Shown here one piece after another: positions 48,545 through 58,843 of a stretch of 64,000 nt of DNA. Each line of letters starts with the position of its first letter. Position 1 is the stretch's first letter. A program made the translations under genes and the position numbers. The notes below the pieces were generated by a model. The model did no database searches. It was not told the origin of the DNA and worked only from the letters and a program-made list of their open reading frames with translations. Source of the DNA: Nitrospirota bacterium (GTDB lineage Bacteria > Nitrospirota > Thermodesulfovibrionia > Thermodesulfovibrionales > Dissulfurispiraceae); assembly GCA_021791055.1 (NCBI GenBank), contig JAJYXI010000002.1:74229-138228 (forward strand), given 5' to 3'.

Positions 48545-49566
48545 TTACCTTTTAAAATAAATCAGGTTAAAACTCCTGGAGAAACCGAACAATACAAGGA
48601 TTTTAACCAAAATGCCCGATATGCATAATGACAGGAATCTAAGGAGTTTGTTGCGGGTTAAACAGACAATAAATCTTCTATCTTTTATATCCTTGAGATT
48701 CAACTTTAAATAAAAATATACCCTTGCAACATTTCCCATGACTATGCCGTCCAAATGCGGCACAAGATAAAACTCACCCTCTTTCAGTACCTTCTCGGCT
48801 ATTCTTTTTATCATTCCCGGAGTGGTAAATATTAATTCATCAATAAAATAATCCTTCCTTCCTCTTAATCTGACATAAATTTTTGCAATTTTTTTACTCA
48901 TGAACAAATAAGGCATCCAAAAGATATCGTAATGTCCCTCATGAAATGAATTATAGTTTGGAATATTCATGTGCATAAACCCATTTTTTTCAAAACCCTG
49001 TCCGCTTCAGATAGAACTTTCTCGATATTCTTGACATGCTCAAGAACAGCAATGCTGTATACAACATCGAAAGAAGCGTCATGGAAACAATCCATATCCT
49101 CTCCGGTGCACTCGCGGATAGCATCAACATTTTCTATGCTATTAACTGCAAGAAGTTCTTTTGCTAACTCATATCTCCCCTCAAAGCCTTCTCCACTTCC
49201 AGGTTCTATGCCTATAACATTAAAACCTTTTTTAATGCAATCTATCATCGAAAAGCCATAGCCAGCACCTATCTCAAGATATTTAAGGTCAACAGCATTC
49301 CTTCCTAATTCATTTATAAACCTTATAAAAACATCGGCAACAGGACACTTTTGTCCTTCAAAAATAATATTAAAGAACCTTTCAGAATCCTGAATTCCTC
49401 TGATATCTTTCGCAAAATATTTATTGTCAGCAATTATTTTGTGCCTTATTTCAGCTGGAACAACAATAGAATTCAATGTATCACTCTCTGTCCGTTTTTC
49501 AATACGATCGGCACATGTCTCAGCCAGAGTTGTTTTTCCCACCATCCCCTGTTGTCCATATACCAT
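48545..49566 (-). pseudogene. Class I SAM methyltransferase split by a frameshift at an A7 tract (48984-48990)
   Basis: ORF 48967-49566 ends ...SEADRVLKKMGLCT*; one added A in TTGAAAAAAATGGG gives ...VLKKNGFMHMNIPNYNSFHEGHYDIFW, continuing into ORF 48545-48976. Confidence 0.75.
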
Positions 49567-50528
49567 TTTATTGTCTTTTCAAGACCACTCTCCCATAGAA
49601 CCTCTGGTTGCCAGCCGAAAGCTCTTTTTATTTTTTTTATATCGCCCGTATGCCTGAAGACCTGACCCGGTCTTTCTCCCACAAAGGTTATGATGGACTC
49701 ATCCTTATTCATCATCTTTACCACGTCCCGTGCAATTGAAAGAATTGTCCGGTGAACGCCTGATGCCACATTAAAAACCTCCCCTTTTACCTTTTCGATA
49801 TCATCATGAATTATCATATCAATCGCCCTGCATACATCTTCCACGAATATATAATCTCTCGCCGCACTGCCGTCGCCGTGTACCCTTAACGGTTCACCCA
49901 GGATGCAACTCGTTATAAATCTTGGTATTGCCTTTTCAAGATGCTGGTAAGGTCCGTAATTATTAAAAGGTCGTATAATCACAGCGGGAATTTCATATGT
50001 TGCCCAGTACGAATAGACAAGCCTGTCTGCTCCTGCCTTGGCAGCTGCGTACGGACTCATAGGCATTAAAGGATGGTTTTCATCCATAAGTTCTTCCATT
50101 GCGGTTCCGTATACCTCCGATGTGGAGATATGGATAAATCTTTCTATCTGGTTTTTATACTTCAAGACGGCATTTGCGATGATCTGGGTCCCGATAACAT
50201 CGGTTTCAAAAAATATATAGTTATCGTATATGGATCGCGTCACATGGGACTCAGCGGCAAAATGCACCACTACATCCGACTGCGATACGAGTGTGTCAAC
50301 CAGTTCGCCGTTTCTGACATTTCCATACCAGAATACGAGCCTATCGTCTTTGTTTTCATTAATATTAACCGGAAAGTTTTCAATACTACCAGCATAGGTA
50401 AGGGCATCAAGTATAATAAGTTTATAATCTGGATATTTATTATACATGTATTTCACAAAGTTGCTGCCGATAAAACCGGCCCCGCCTGTAATGAGCATGT
50501 TCTTTTGCATCTTAATTAAGCCCTCCAA
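49473..50528 (-). CDS. NAD-dependent epimerase/dehydratase (dTDP-glucose/GDP-mannose 4,6-dehydratase-like)
   Basis: MLITGGAGFIGSNFVKYMYNKYPDYKLIILDALTYAGS; SPYAAAKAGADRLVYSYWATY; KTIKWYMDNRGWWE. Confidence 0.93.
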   Translation of the reverse strand: MEGLIKMQKNMLITGGAGFIGSNFVKYMYNKYPDYKLIILDALTYAGSIENFPVNINENKDDRLVFWYGNVRNGELVDTLVSQSDVVVHFAAESHVTRSIYDNYIFFETDVIGTQIIANAVLKYKNQIERFIHISTSEVYGTAMEELMDENHPLMPMSPYAAAKAGADRLVYSYWATYEIPAVIIRPFNNYGPYQHLEKAIPRFITSCILGEPLRVHGDGSAARDYIFVEDVCRAIDMIIHDDIEKVKGEVFNVASGVHRTILSIARDVVKMMNKDESIITFVGERPGQVFRHTGDIKKIKRAFGWQPEVLWESGLEKTIKWYMDNRGWWEKQLWLRHVPIVLKNGQRVIH

Positions 50529-51252
50529 CAGTTTTTCTATTTGTTAAAATATCAAGGCTGTCATCTCCGTGATTGAAAAGCAAATCTATAACAGAGAGGA
50601 ATGGTATAAAGTCTCCGTATAGCTGGGTATATACGGGATGCCTGTAATCCTGATATTCTATCTCTATACCCTGTGCCTTAAAAAAAGAGTTATTGATGTA
50701 ATTTCTTCCAGAAGCGCCTTCATAGAAGATATCTGCATTAAAGAACTTGCATATTGCCGCAAGCCTTTCAAGCCTATCGCCCTTAATATCCAGCGATGAT
50801 GATCTGACTATTTCTTTATCTTCCATTCCAAGACATCCAGTTAATTTTAGAATGAAATACATGTCGAGTTCAACAAGAAGCTCCCACTCGGTTGCATATG
50901 CCTCCTCGAAGATATCTATATATTTCTTAAAAAAGGGTGCCTTTGAATAGTTTTGTCTTATTGAAAAAAGGTGCTTTTTTCTCCAGTTTGTTTTGTTGTC
51001 AATTTTGATGTCCTTTACGAGATTCTTTTCTTCAAAATTCACATGAACCGGAACGGTAAGCCATTGAATGCCGTTGGCTGTCTTAATCCTGTTTCTGTTC
51101 CTCCAGCCATCCCTGTCATACTGCACATCATCGTAGACAACAAACACATCGCATCTATACACCTGTTCAAAAAAGCCAAGCCATGGCAGGTAACCCGGCT
51201 GTAATATTCCGACCATCATCCCTGACTTTTCTCTCCGTTTTCGACAATGCAT
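50512..51252 (-). CDS. WbqC family protein
   Basis: VGILQPGYLPWLGFFEQVYRCDVFVVYDDVQYDRDGWRNRNRIKTANGIQWLTVPV. Confidence 0.9.
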   Translation of the reverse strand: MHCRKRREKSGMMVGILQPGYLPWLGFFEQVYRCDVFVVYDDVQYDRDGWRNRNRIKTANGIQWLTVPVHVNFEEKNLVKDIKIDNKTNWRKKHLFSIRQNYSKAPFFKKYIDIFEEAYATEWELLVELDMYFILKLTGCLGMEDKEIVRSSSLDIKGDRLERLAAICKFFNADIFYEGASGRNYINNSFFKAQGIEIEYQDYRHPVYTQLYGDFIPFLSVIDLLFNHGDDSLDILTNRKTVGGLN

Positions 51253-52358
51253 CCCTCCATGTCCTGCTCGTTCAGCGCAAACCGATGTTTTCTATTCTCT
51301 TCAGCGGTTTTCACTATTTTCCAGTAGTTATGCTTCCATGAGCGGTATTTCCAGTCAGGACAGTTTCTACAGATTTCTATATCGTTTCCCTTGCCTTCAA
51401 GGTGCATCTTCCTGTAATATTCAAAGCCTTCGCCATGCCAGATCTCTTTGATGGATTTCTCGTGGATATTGCCAATATCCGTAACAGCAGCTATGTCAAA
51501 GCCGCATACCATTATCTTCCCCCTTGAGTCAATATTCAGCCTTTCAAAGATGAACGGACAGGGTATTATCTCTTCTGGTGGCAGATAAGGCGTTGGATCT
51601 GCTGATTTTGATGGGTCATTTATCCCCCATGTAAGGTATTTCCTCTTCTGAAAGTTATCAACTAAAGGTTCCCAGAATCTTGCAACTGCATCAATATCAA
51701 CGCCAACCTGGTTTACCCCGCTAGCTATAATTTTGGTCGGGCTTTTTAAATGGTTTCTCAAGTCAACCATTCTTTTTATATTTTTAAGCAGTACATCCCA
51801 GTCCAGTCCTGCCCTTACCTTCGAGTATGTCTCGGGATCGGCAGCGTCAACGCTGAATTCTATCATGTCGACCCCGGCTTCAAGTAGCCGTCTGCTGTTT
51901 CCCTCATTAAATCGCGAGCCGTTTGTTATCAGTCCTATCTTTGCACCGACCTTCTTAGCATACTCCATCAATTCAACTGCCTTAGGATGGAGCATTGGCT
52001 CGCCGCCGCCGGACATCCTGATCCATGCACCGTACTCACCGCACTGGTCGGCTATAATCTTGAATGTATCCTCGTTCATTAATGGCCTGTCTTTGTAGTC
52101 GGCCCTTATCTCCGAATTAGTGTACGGACAGTTAGGACACTGTGCGTTGCACACATAGACAAACGAAATAACGCACATCATCGGGAATTCCATTGCTTCC
52201 GGCCTGATGCCGTATTGTTTCTGCTTATGTTCGACAGTTTCTTTCATTGCTGCTCCTTTTATGCGTCTGTTTAATTTATTAGTGAATTTGTAACAATAAT
52301 TTTTTGTATTTAACACCATCGTATAAAATGCCATCATGTTCCCTCGTTTGTACACCAT
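51216..52358 (-). CDS. Radical SAM protein with SPASM domain (true start probably about 52245)
   Basis: VCNAQCPNCPYTNSEIRADY; GGGEPMLHPKAVELMEYAKK; C-terminal SPASM cysteines CPFIFERL...CGFDIA...CRNCPDW. Confidence 0.9.
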   Translation of the reverse strand: MVYKRGNMMAFYTMVLNTKNYCYKFTNKLNRRIKGAAMKETVEHKQKQYGIRPEAMEFPMMCVISFVYVCNAQCPNCPYTNSEIRADYKDRPLMNEDTFKIIADQCGEYGAWIRMSGGGEPMLHPKAVELMEYAKKVGAKIGLITNGSRFNEGNSRRLLEAGVDMIEFSVDAADPETYSKVRAGLDWDVLLKNIKRMVDLRNHLKSPTKIIASGVNQVGVDIDAVARFWEPLVDNFQKRKYLTWGINDPSKSADPTPYLPPEEIIPCPFIFERLNIDSRGKIMVCGFDIAAVTDIGNIHEKSIKEIWHGEGFEYYRKMHLEGKGNDIEICRNCPDWKYRSWKHNYWKIVKTAEENRKHRFALNEQDMEGCIVENGEKSQG

Positions 52359-52731
52359 CGTTCAGAAAGCCGCTTTTTTCAAATACATGCTTTGCAATCT
52401 TATTGTCTTTCAATACCCATGCCCATATAAAGGGCAGATTCATTTTTCTTGCAATGTCTTCGATAATGGAAAGAAGCCGTGTACCCATCCCCTTATTTTT
52501 ATCTTTCGCAAAAAACGCTACCTCTCCTTCCCTGCCAAGATATAAGATTACCACACCTGCGAGCACATCGCCATCGACCACACCCCTTATTTCCACATCC
52601 CTCCTCTCAAGCCACTTCATAGTGTCGTCTTTATTTACCGGGGATGTCAACAGCATATCTATATGGCTGTTCCTCAGATGGATGTACTGCTCGATATATC
52701 CTGTTTCCTCTTTTAAATCTATTACTCTCAT
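52279..52731 (-). CDS. GNAT family acetyltransferase
   Basis: GVVILYLGREGEVAFFAKDKNKGMGTRLLSIIEDIARKMNLPFIWAWVLKDNKIAKHVFEKSGF. Confidence 0.82.
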   Translation of the reverse strand: MRVIDLKEETGYIEQYIHLRNSHIDMLLTSPVNKDDTMKWLERRDVEIRGVVDGDVLAGVVILYLGREGEVAFFAKDKNKGMGTRLLSIIEDIARKMNLPFIWAWVLKDNKIAKHVFEKSGFLNDGVQTREHDGILYDGVKYKKLLLQIH

Positions 52732-54596
52732 CGCTCACAAAAATACCTCTCCCACCACACCTGAAACATCATGAGGTTCCAGACCTTTCCTGCATAGCTT
52801 CTATTGCCATTGTGGTATTCATTAAGCAGGTTCTTAACATATTCTACATTCAATAAACCATGCCTTTGCAATCTTTCCTCTGAAAGCATATCCATACAGT
52901 AATCCCGAAGTTTCTCCAGCATCCAGTCAAAGACAGGCAAAACAAACCCCTCTTTTGGTCTTTTTGTTATTCCTTCCGGCAATATAGGCTCTACAGTCTT
53001 TTTCAGGATATCCTTCACATTTCCATCTCTTATTTTCATATTGCCGGGAATGGTTGCGGCTAATTCCACAAGCCTGTAGTCAAGAAACGGAGAGCGTATC
53101 TCTACCGAATGCGCCATTGAAAGGAGGTCAACAAAGGCAAGAACTTGGTCGGGAAGCTGGGTATTCCATTCCATTTCGAGAATTCTGTTTAATGGATCCT
53201 TTGATGTAACTGACTCAAAGGATTCCCTAATAAGTGATAATGAGCTTGTCCTGCTCGCTCTGTTCTTGAAATCTTTCGATAAAAGATCTTCTTTTTCATC
53301 ATCTTTAAAGTGATATAGATTATATCTCCATCTGATTTCATCGCCTCCAGATTTGTTATAAAGGTTGGAGAGAAAGTTGATATCACATGGTTTAAAGAGA
53401 CCCATTTCATCTTCTGTCAGCGAACTGTTTTTGAATCTCTCATTCAGCTTTTTAAAATGATACATAGGCTGTGCAACCCTGTGCGAGAGATAACTGCCAA
53501 ACAACTCATCTGCCCCATCTCCTGACAATGCCACCTTAACGTGTTTCTTTATCAGCTTTGAAAGAAAATATGTGGAGATTGTCCCTGCGAAAGGCTGGTC
53601 AAATGCCCCGATTACATTGTCTACATCATCAACCAGTTCCCTATAAGACATTATGTACTCGTAATGCTCTGTTTTATATGCCTCAGAAACCTTTCTGGCA
53701 TAATACAAATCAGCCTCTTTATTTTTAAGTTCGTCCTCATAGCCGAGGGAAAAGGTCTTTACTGGTTTATTTGCAAAGCGTGTCATCAATGCTACAACAG
53801 AACTTGAATCCACCCCACCGCTGAGATAAGCACCAAAAGGCACATCGCTTATCATTCTAAGCCTTACAGCATCCTCCAGGAAAAATAATATCCTATCTTT
53901 TAAATAGAATTCGTCATAACTTTCCTTTTCATCAAATCTGATCTTCCACCATCTGTGCTTGGTTATCTCTCCATTTGAAAATGTCAGCATCTCTCCTGGC
54001 AAAAGAGAGCAGATGCCATTGAAAGCTGTAAACGGAGCAGGTATGTTTTTAAAGGTAAAGTAGTGGTATATACCCTCGTAATCCATATCGCGGATATATG
54101 CAGGATGGGCAAGAATAGCCTTGATCTCCGAACCAAAAATCAGATTATTGCTTATGTTTGTATAAAAGAGAGGTTTTACTCCAATGCGGTCCCTTATCAG
54201 CAAAAGCCTACCTTTCTCTTTATCCCACAAGGCTATGGCAAACATGCCGTTTAACCTATGAACAAAGTCATTTCCGTATTCTTCATAAAGGTGGACTATA
54301 ACTTCGGTATCCGAATGGTCGGTATAGAACTTATGCCCCCTTTCTTTTAATTCCTTTCTCAACTTCTGAAAGTTATATATTTCTCCATTAAAAACCGTCC
54401 AGATACTTTTATCCTCATTATGGACAGGCTGATGTCCGGTTTCTAAATCAATTATGCTTAATCTTCTGATACCGAGATTTATTTTCCCATCAGAATAGAG
54501 ACCTTCCTCATCAGGGCCGCGGTGAGATATAGAATCAGTCATCTTCTTAAGAACGACTTTATTGGGTTTGCCGGTAAATCCACAAATGCCGCACAT
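52728..54596 (-). CDS. asnB: Asparagine synthase-like glutamine amidotransferase (second copy)
   Basis: MCGICGFTGKPNKVVLKKMTDSISHRGPDEEG; FGAYLSGGVDSSSVVALMTR; ALSGDGADELFGSY. Confidence 0.93.
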   Translation of the reverse strand: MCGICGFTGKPNKVVLKKMTDSISHRGPDEEGLYSDGKINLGIRRLSIIDLETGHQPVHNEDKSIWTVFNGEIYNFQKLRKELKERGHKFYTDHSDTEVIVHLYEEYGNDFVHRLNGMFAIALWDKEKGRLLLIRDRIGVKPLFYTNISNNLIFGSEIKAILAHPAYIRDMDYEGIYHYFTFKNIPAPFTAFNGICSLLPGEMLTFSNGEITKHRWWKIRFDEKESYDEFYLKDRILFFLEDAVRLRMISDVPFGAYLSGGVDSSSVVALMTRFANKPVKTFSLGYEDELKNKEADLYYARKVSEAYKTEHYEYIMSYRELVDDVDNVIGAFDQPFAGTISTYFLSKLIKKHVKVALSGDGADELFGSYLSHRVAQPMYHFKKLNERFKNSSLTEDEMGLFKPCDINFLSNLYNKSGGDEIRWRYNLYHFKDDEKEDLLSKDFKNRASRTSSLSLIRESFESVTSKDPLNRILEMEWNTQLPDQVLAFVDLLSMAHSVEIRSPFLDYRLVELAATIPGNMKIRDGNVKDILKKTVEPILPEGITKRPKEGFVLPVFDWMLEKLRDYCMDMLSEERLQRHGLLNVEYVKNLLNEYHNGNRSYAGKVWNLMMFQVWWERYFCER

Positions 54597-54598
54597 AA

Positions 54599-55546
54599 TT
54601 ATGAATTTATCTGATAATAATCAGCTCTTGCAGATTGCCAATCCTTGCAGTCTCTGCAGTTATCAGGTAAGTTTTCAAATTTTTTGGCAACATGTGACTG
54701 CCTTAGTTCTTTAAGCTTTCCATTCCAGACCTCTTTTAGGGATAAATCATTCAAATCTCCCGCAATAAATCTCGCATCTAAATCTACCGCACAGGTCACA
54801 ACCTTGCCTGTATTGGTAATAGCCATAGTCTGCATTGCCCAGTAACATGGCCACCTATAATTACTGCCGGAGACCAAGTTGGGGGCATCTATCATCCCTG
54901 CCCAACTTACCATCGGTCTTATTTTTACTATTGCACCATGTTCATTCCAGAATTCTATAAAGTCCTCTTTTTCGCTCATATTAATGTCTATCTCCACAAA
55001 TTGGACAAACACCTCTGGATGCCATGAGTTCATCTGTTTTTTAAGATTAATCAGATTAATTACATTGTTTACTGTTTTCTCATAATTTCCACCGACCCGC
55101 ACTTGAGCGTATGTTTCGGGGTTAAAGGCATCTATGCCGATATATATGGCATCAAGACCAGATTGGATCAGTTTTTCAGAGGCCTCGTGATCAAGAAGAT
55201 TTGCATTTGAGTTTAAAACAACATCCGAAAGACCTTTTCCTTTTGCATAGGCGATCATGTCAAATATGGAAGGTTTTTTCCTTTTAAGAATAAGCGCCTC
55301 TCCAAAAAACACCATCCATACTCTTGCCTTTCTATTATTCTCGGCTATTTCATCAATTATTTTTGTAAAAAGCTCCCATGCCATTACCCCCTTTTTTCTG
55401 GTCATTGTTTTATGAACACACATAGAGCATCTTAAATTGCAATAATTGATCGTATCAATCAATATCACCTTTGGAAAGTCTCCAGCATCTGCGAGTCTTC
55501 CCTGTTTTAACTGTGCCTCAAAAACTTTATTCAGTTTATCTGTCAT
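54599..55546 (-). CDS. Radical SAM/SPASM protein
   Basis: DTINYCNLRCSMCVHKTMTRKKG; CYWAMQTMAITNTGKVVTCAVD...NCRDCKDW. Confidence 0.9.
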   Translation of the reverse strand: MTDKLNKVFEAQLKQGRLADAGDFPKVILIDTINYCNLRCSMCVHKTMTRKKGVMAWELFTKIIDEIAENNRKARVWMVFFGEALILKRKKPSIFDMIAYAKGKGLSDVVLNSNANLLDHEASEKLIQSGLDAIYIGIDAFNPETYAQVRVGGNYEKTVNNVINLINLKKQMNSWHPEVFVQFVEIDINMSEKEDFIEFWNEHGAIVKIRPMVSWAGMIDAPNLVSGSNYRWPCYWAMQTMAITNTGKVVTCAVDLDARFIAGDLNDLSLKEVWNGKLKELRQSHVAKKFENLPDNCRDCKDWQSARADYYQINS

Positions 55547-55551
55547 TTTTA

Positions 55552-56835
55552 CTAAATCTTATTCGTTAAATGTGATATTAATAATTTATATGCCTTCTCA
55601 TTCTCATTAAGCATCTTTCGGATAAACTTTTCACTTTTTTTGCTGAATACTTCAAGGTTTTCTTTATTATTTAAAAGTTCTGTTATTTTATCCTTAAGAT
55701 TTGAGGAATTTACATTTATGATAGGTAATTCATCAAAAAAATTTTCATAATAGTTATAATTTAAATACTTATAAAAATCGATTAAGTTTTCACTCAGATT
55801 GGTTAATACGATCTTTCCTTTCAGCAAAGCTTCAACAGCAGAATAACTAAGAAATCCATCAGTAATTTGTTCAATAAAAATGTGAATATCGTCTAACTTT
55901 TTCAAAGCTATTTCTCTCGGCAAACCATAATAAGATTCAAACTCAAAATCGTCTCTTTCATTTCTTAAGTTATCGAATGTTTGCTTTATAAAATGACTCC
56001 CTTTCCTGATGCCATGATTCGCATAATGAATAATCTTAACCTTACCTTTGATTTCCGGAAAAGAGTAATCATATTTTTCTTTATTGTCGATAACATGCCC
56101 GTGAAAAGCCAAAACATCAATCCTCGGCAAAAAATCAATATAATTAACTGGTCCAAATATCAAATTTACATACTTAGACCAATAATATGTTCTCTGTATA
56201 CGCTTAAAATCTAAACTGAAATACCTGGGCATAAAAGCCATCTGTCCGAGCTTACTTAACCTATTTGTGTTTCTAAAAGTATCCCACACATCTGCGCCAT
56301 ACGGATATAAAATTACTTTTTTGTCGAATAGTTGATAAATAATCGGCTCTAACTTCCACCAAATAGTCCTTTCCAAAAAGCCACCATCGAAATACAGGTG
56401 GAAGATATCAAAATTTTTCAGTGCCCATATGAACGCCCAATAACTGCCAAAAAGATAAGGGTCTTTGCCAACAGCCCATTTCGGCATTATATCCTCTGCC
56501 ACCACTCCGTCATGGAAATTGCCCTTAGACCAATCATGAAAAACGAATACGGTGCATTCGTAGTCTTCTTTTAAAACTCCTTTCAGTAGTTTAAAACTAA
56601 TTATTGGATGAGTTCCAAATATCATTTTATTAGCACTATCGTTTTTAGGTTTGAATTTTTTATAAAAATAAAGAGCTATCAAAATTATAAGAAATGGAAA
56701 TACAGCTAAAATATCAACCAAATATCTTTTAAGGTAATACCTAAACTCCTGCTTGAAATCAAAGGGGGCTTTAAAATCTTCATTTGTTAAAATCCAGCCA
56801 TATCTGGCGAGATTGTCTTTAAGACCTTGTTTCAT
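55552..56835 (-). CDS. Glycosyltransferase-like (GT-B) protein with N-terminal TM segment
   Basis: LVDILAVFPFLIILIALYFYKKF; 'IIHYANHGIRKGSHFIKQTFDNLRNERDDFEF...VEALLKGKIVLTNLSENLIDF'. Confidence 0.65.
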   Translation of the reverse strand: MKQGLKDNLARYGWILTNEDFKAPFDFKQEFRYYLKRYLVDILAVFPFLIILIALYFYKKFKPKNDSANKMIFGTHPIISFKLLKGVLKEDYECTVFVFHDWSKGNFHDGVVAEDIMPKWAVGKDPYLFGSYWAFIWALKNFDIFHLYFDGGFLERTIWWKLEPIIYQLFDKKVILYPYGADVWDTFRNTNRLSKLGQMAFMPRYFSLDFKRIQRTYYWSKYVNLIFGPVNYIDFLPRIDVLAFHGHVIDNKEKYDYSFPEIKGKVKIIHYANHGIRKGSHFIKQTFDNLRNERDDFEFESYYGLPREIALKKLDDIHIFIEQITDGFLSYSAVEALLKGKIVLTNLSENLIDFYKYLNYNYYENFFDELPIINVNSSNLKDKITELLNNKENLEVFSKKSEKFIRKMLNENEKAYKLLISHLTNKI

Positions 56836-58837
56836 CGCTATTTCCTTCGACCTTATCTTGATATGTCAGTAGATTTTTATAAAAAGTCTCAAGCTGGCTG
56901 GCTGATTTTTGGCAGTCGTACAACCCTTTAATAATTCCCTGTTCTTTCCTGCCTACTGCTTCCCTGTAATCTTTGTTATTTATAAACTTGCCTGCTATAG
57001 CAATATAACCTTCTATCGAGTCAGCCCACATCTCTCCCCAATATTCTATAAGATTTCTTGTCTCTTCATCGAGTATATTTTTCATAGAAACCACAGGCTT
57101 GCCCTTTGCCAAAAGCTCATTGGCAGCATTGCCCATAGGGCTTGGAAATGGATTCAGGCCTATATCAATTATATGGCCATACACATGGGCGTTGACATGC
57201 CCTTCAAAATAAACCCTGTCAATGCATCCTGCATTCTCGAAATATTTTTTAATCGGCTCATTATCCCCTGCTCCGCATATTAAAAAGACAGCTTCGGGGT
57301 TTAACTTTAATATCTCTGATACGACAGAAAGATACTCCTGATTGTATAGCTTTGGTAAACGCCCGATAAATCCGAGGAGGACTTTACCGTCCGTAAATTT
57401 CTTTCTAAGGTTTTTTACTTCCTGCTTTGAAACCGGAGGATCTAAAAGCTCCATAGCAACTGGAGCTAAAAACTTATAATATTCAACGCCCCAGTATAGC
57501 CCTTTAGTTACTGATTCCATATTTCCATAATGTATTATCCTGCAATCAAGATTATTCACATTCCAGTAAGGATCGATATGCGACCAATATATCTGTACGG
57601 GTGCAACCCTCGATGAGACTAAAAAATTGCCTATCTGCGTGCCGGTTGTTATAAAAATATCTATTTCATCCTCAACAATCTGCTTTCTCAATGCCATTGC
57701 CTTCTCAATATGTGAATAGTAGGGGTTATCGAAACTTCCAAGACTTCCCGCGCTGATGCATTTAAATCCCATGCTTTTTATTGTATTTACTGTCTTATCG
57801 TCATCCCCGACCTTTTCCTTGTAATCGTAGCTGTACACATAAAATTCGATATCATGGTTTTTATTCATAGCGTGGCCTTTCAATAACGACAATAAGACAG
57901 ACACTGGAGAAGATGACGCAAGCTGCTGATACGCATAGCCGACCCTTATTTTTCCATTTTTAGCAGGAGGTTTTGCACATGGAGCTATATTATTTTTTTT
58001 GCAATACTCGAGGAAAAAATCGCTCATAGGTCTTTCTATTTCATCATCGAGCAGCTTATATGCTTCATTATTGACATTCAGATTTCCGTAAAAATATCTG
58101 GCATAAAAGGCGATATACAAAACAAGCTCGATATCCTCTGCGCTTATTGCATCGTAAATAAGCGCCTTCAAAGGCTCATAAAGCCTCGCAAAACTGTGGT
58201 GGTAGCTAAACTCTCCTCCCAAATGTCTCAACATCAGAAGGCTGCTTTTTTGGGCATTAATCGTTTTTTTCATAAATATGCGTGGAGGGAGGATTTTATC
58301 TATATAAATATCTATTATCTTCTCTGAGGTTATTTTCAAGAGATGAATTATCTCTACAAACTCTTTTACTTCAAAGATATAATCATCTGCAGAGTGTATA
58401 AGGAAATCGGCAAACCCTTTCTCTTTTTCATTATTCAGGATGTCTATGAGCAGAACAAAGAATGAAATTATTGCTTTGTTGGTACTGTCTGCAGTTACAT
58501 AATCAAACAGCAGCCTTCTTTTTATATCAAGCATGCCGCTATGAGGGGAAAGTCTATCTTCTTTTGAATCGAATAATGGATACAATTTAAAAAATGCCAG
58601 ATTAAGCTGAAAATTATTTAGAAATATGGAGAAAATCTTCTCTCTTAATAAATTTATTATTATTTTGGACTCATCTTTATAGTGATGTCTGCAAATTAAT
58701 TCACCGAGACCGTCAATGCCGGAAATCTTATCTGCTACAGCAAGGAGTGAGTTTTCATCTTCGGCCTTTTGGAGAGATTCACGGATTTCCTTTAAAAAAA
58801 TCTCAAGGTCATCTTTATAAACAGCAGTGCTATTCAT
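56819..58837 (-). CDS. GT41/SPINDLY/HMW1C-like glycosyltransferase
   Basis: IRVGYAYQQLASSSPVSVLLSLLKGH; PVQIYWSHIDPYWNVNNLDCRI; 'FEGHVNAHVYGHIIDIGLNPFPSPMGNAANELLAKGKPVVSMK'. Confidence 0.72.
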   Translation of the reverse strand: MNSTAVYKDDLEIFLKEIRESLQKAEDENSLLAVADKISGIDGLGELICRHHYKDESKIIINLLREKIFSIFLNNFQLNLAFFKLYPLFDSKEDRLSPHSGMLDIKRRLLFDYVTADSTNKAIISFFVLLIDILNNEKEKGFADFLIHSADDYIFEVKEFVEIIHLLKITSEKIIDIYIDKILPPRIFMKKTINAQKSSLLMLRHLGGEFSYHHSFARLYEPLKALIYDAISAEDIELVLYIAFYARYFYGNLNVNNEAYKLLDDEIERPMSDFFLEYCKKNNIAPCAKPPAKNGKIRVGYAYQQLASSSPVSVLLSLLKGHAMNKNHDIEFYVYSYDYKEKVGDDDKTVNTIKSMGFKCISAGSLGSFDNPYYSHIEKAMALRKQIVEDEIDIFITTGTQIGNFLVSSRVAPVQIYWSHIDPYWNVNNLDCRIIHYGNMESVTKGLYWGVEYYKFLAPVAMELLDPPVSKQEVKNLRKKFTDGKVLLGFIGRLPKLYNQEYLSVVSEILKLNPEAVFLICGAGDNEPIKKYFENAGCIDRVYFEGHVNAHVYGHIIDIGLNPFPSPMGNAANELLAKGKPVVSMKNILDEETRNLIEYWGEMWADSIEGYIAIAGKFINNKDYREAVGRKEQGIIKGLYDCQKSASQLETFYKNLLTYQDKVEGNSDETRS

Positions 58838-58843
58838 TTTCCA

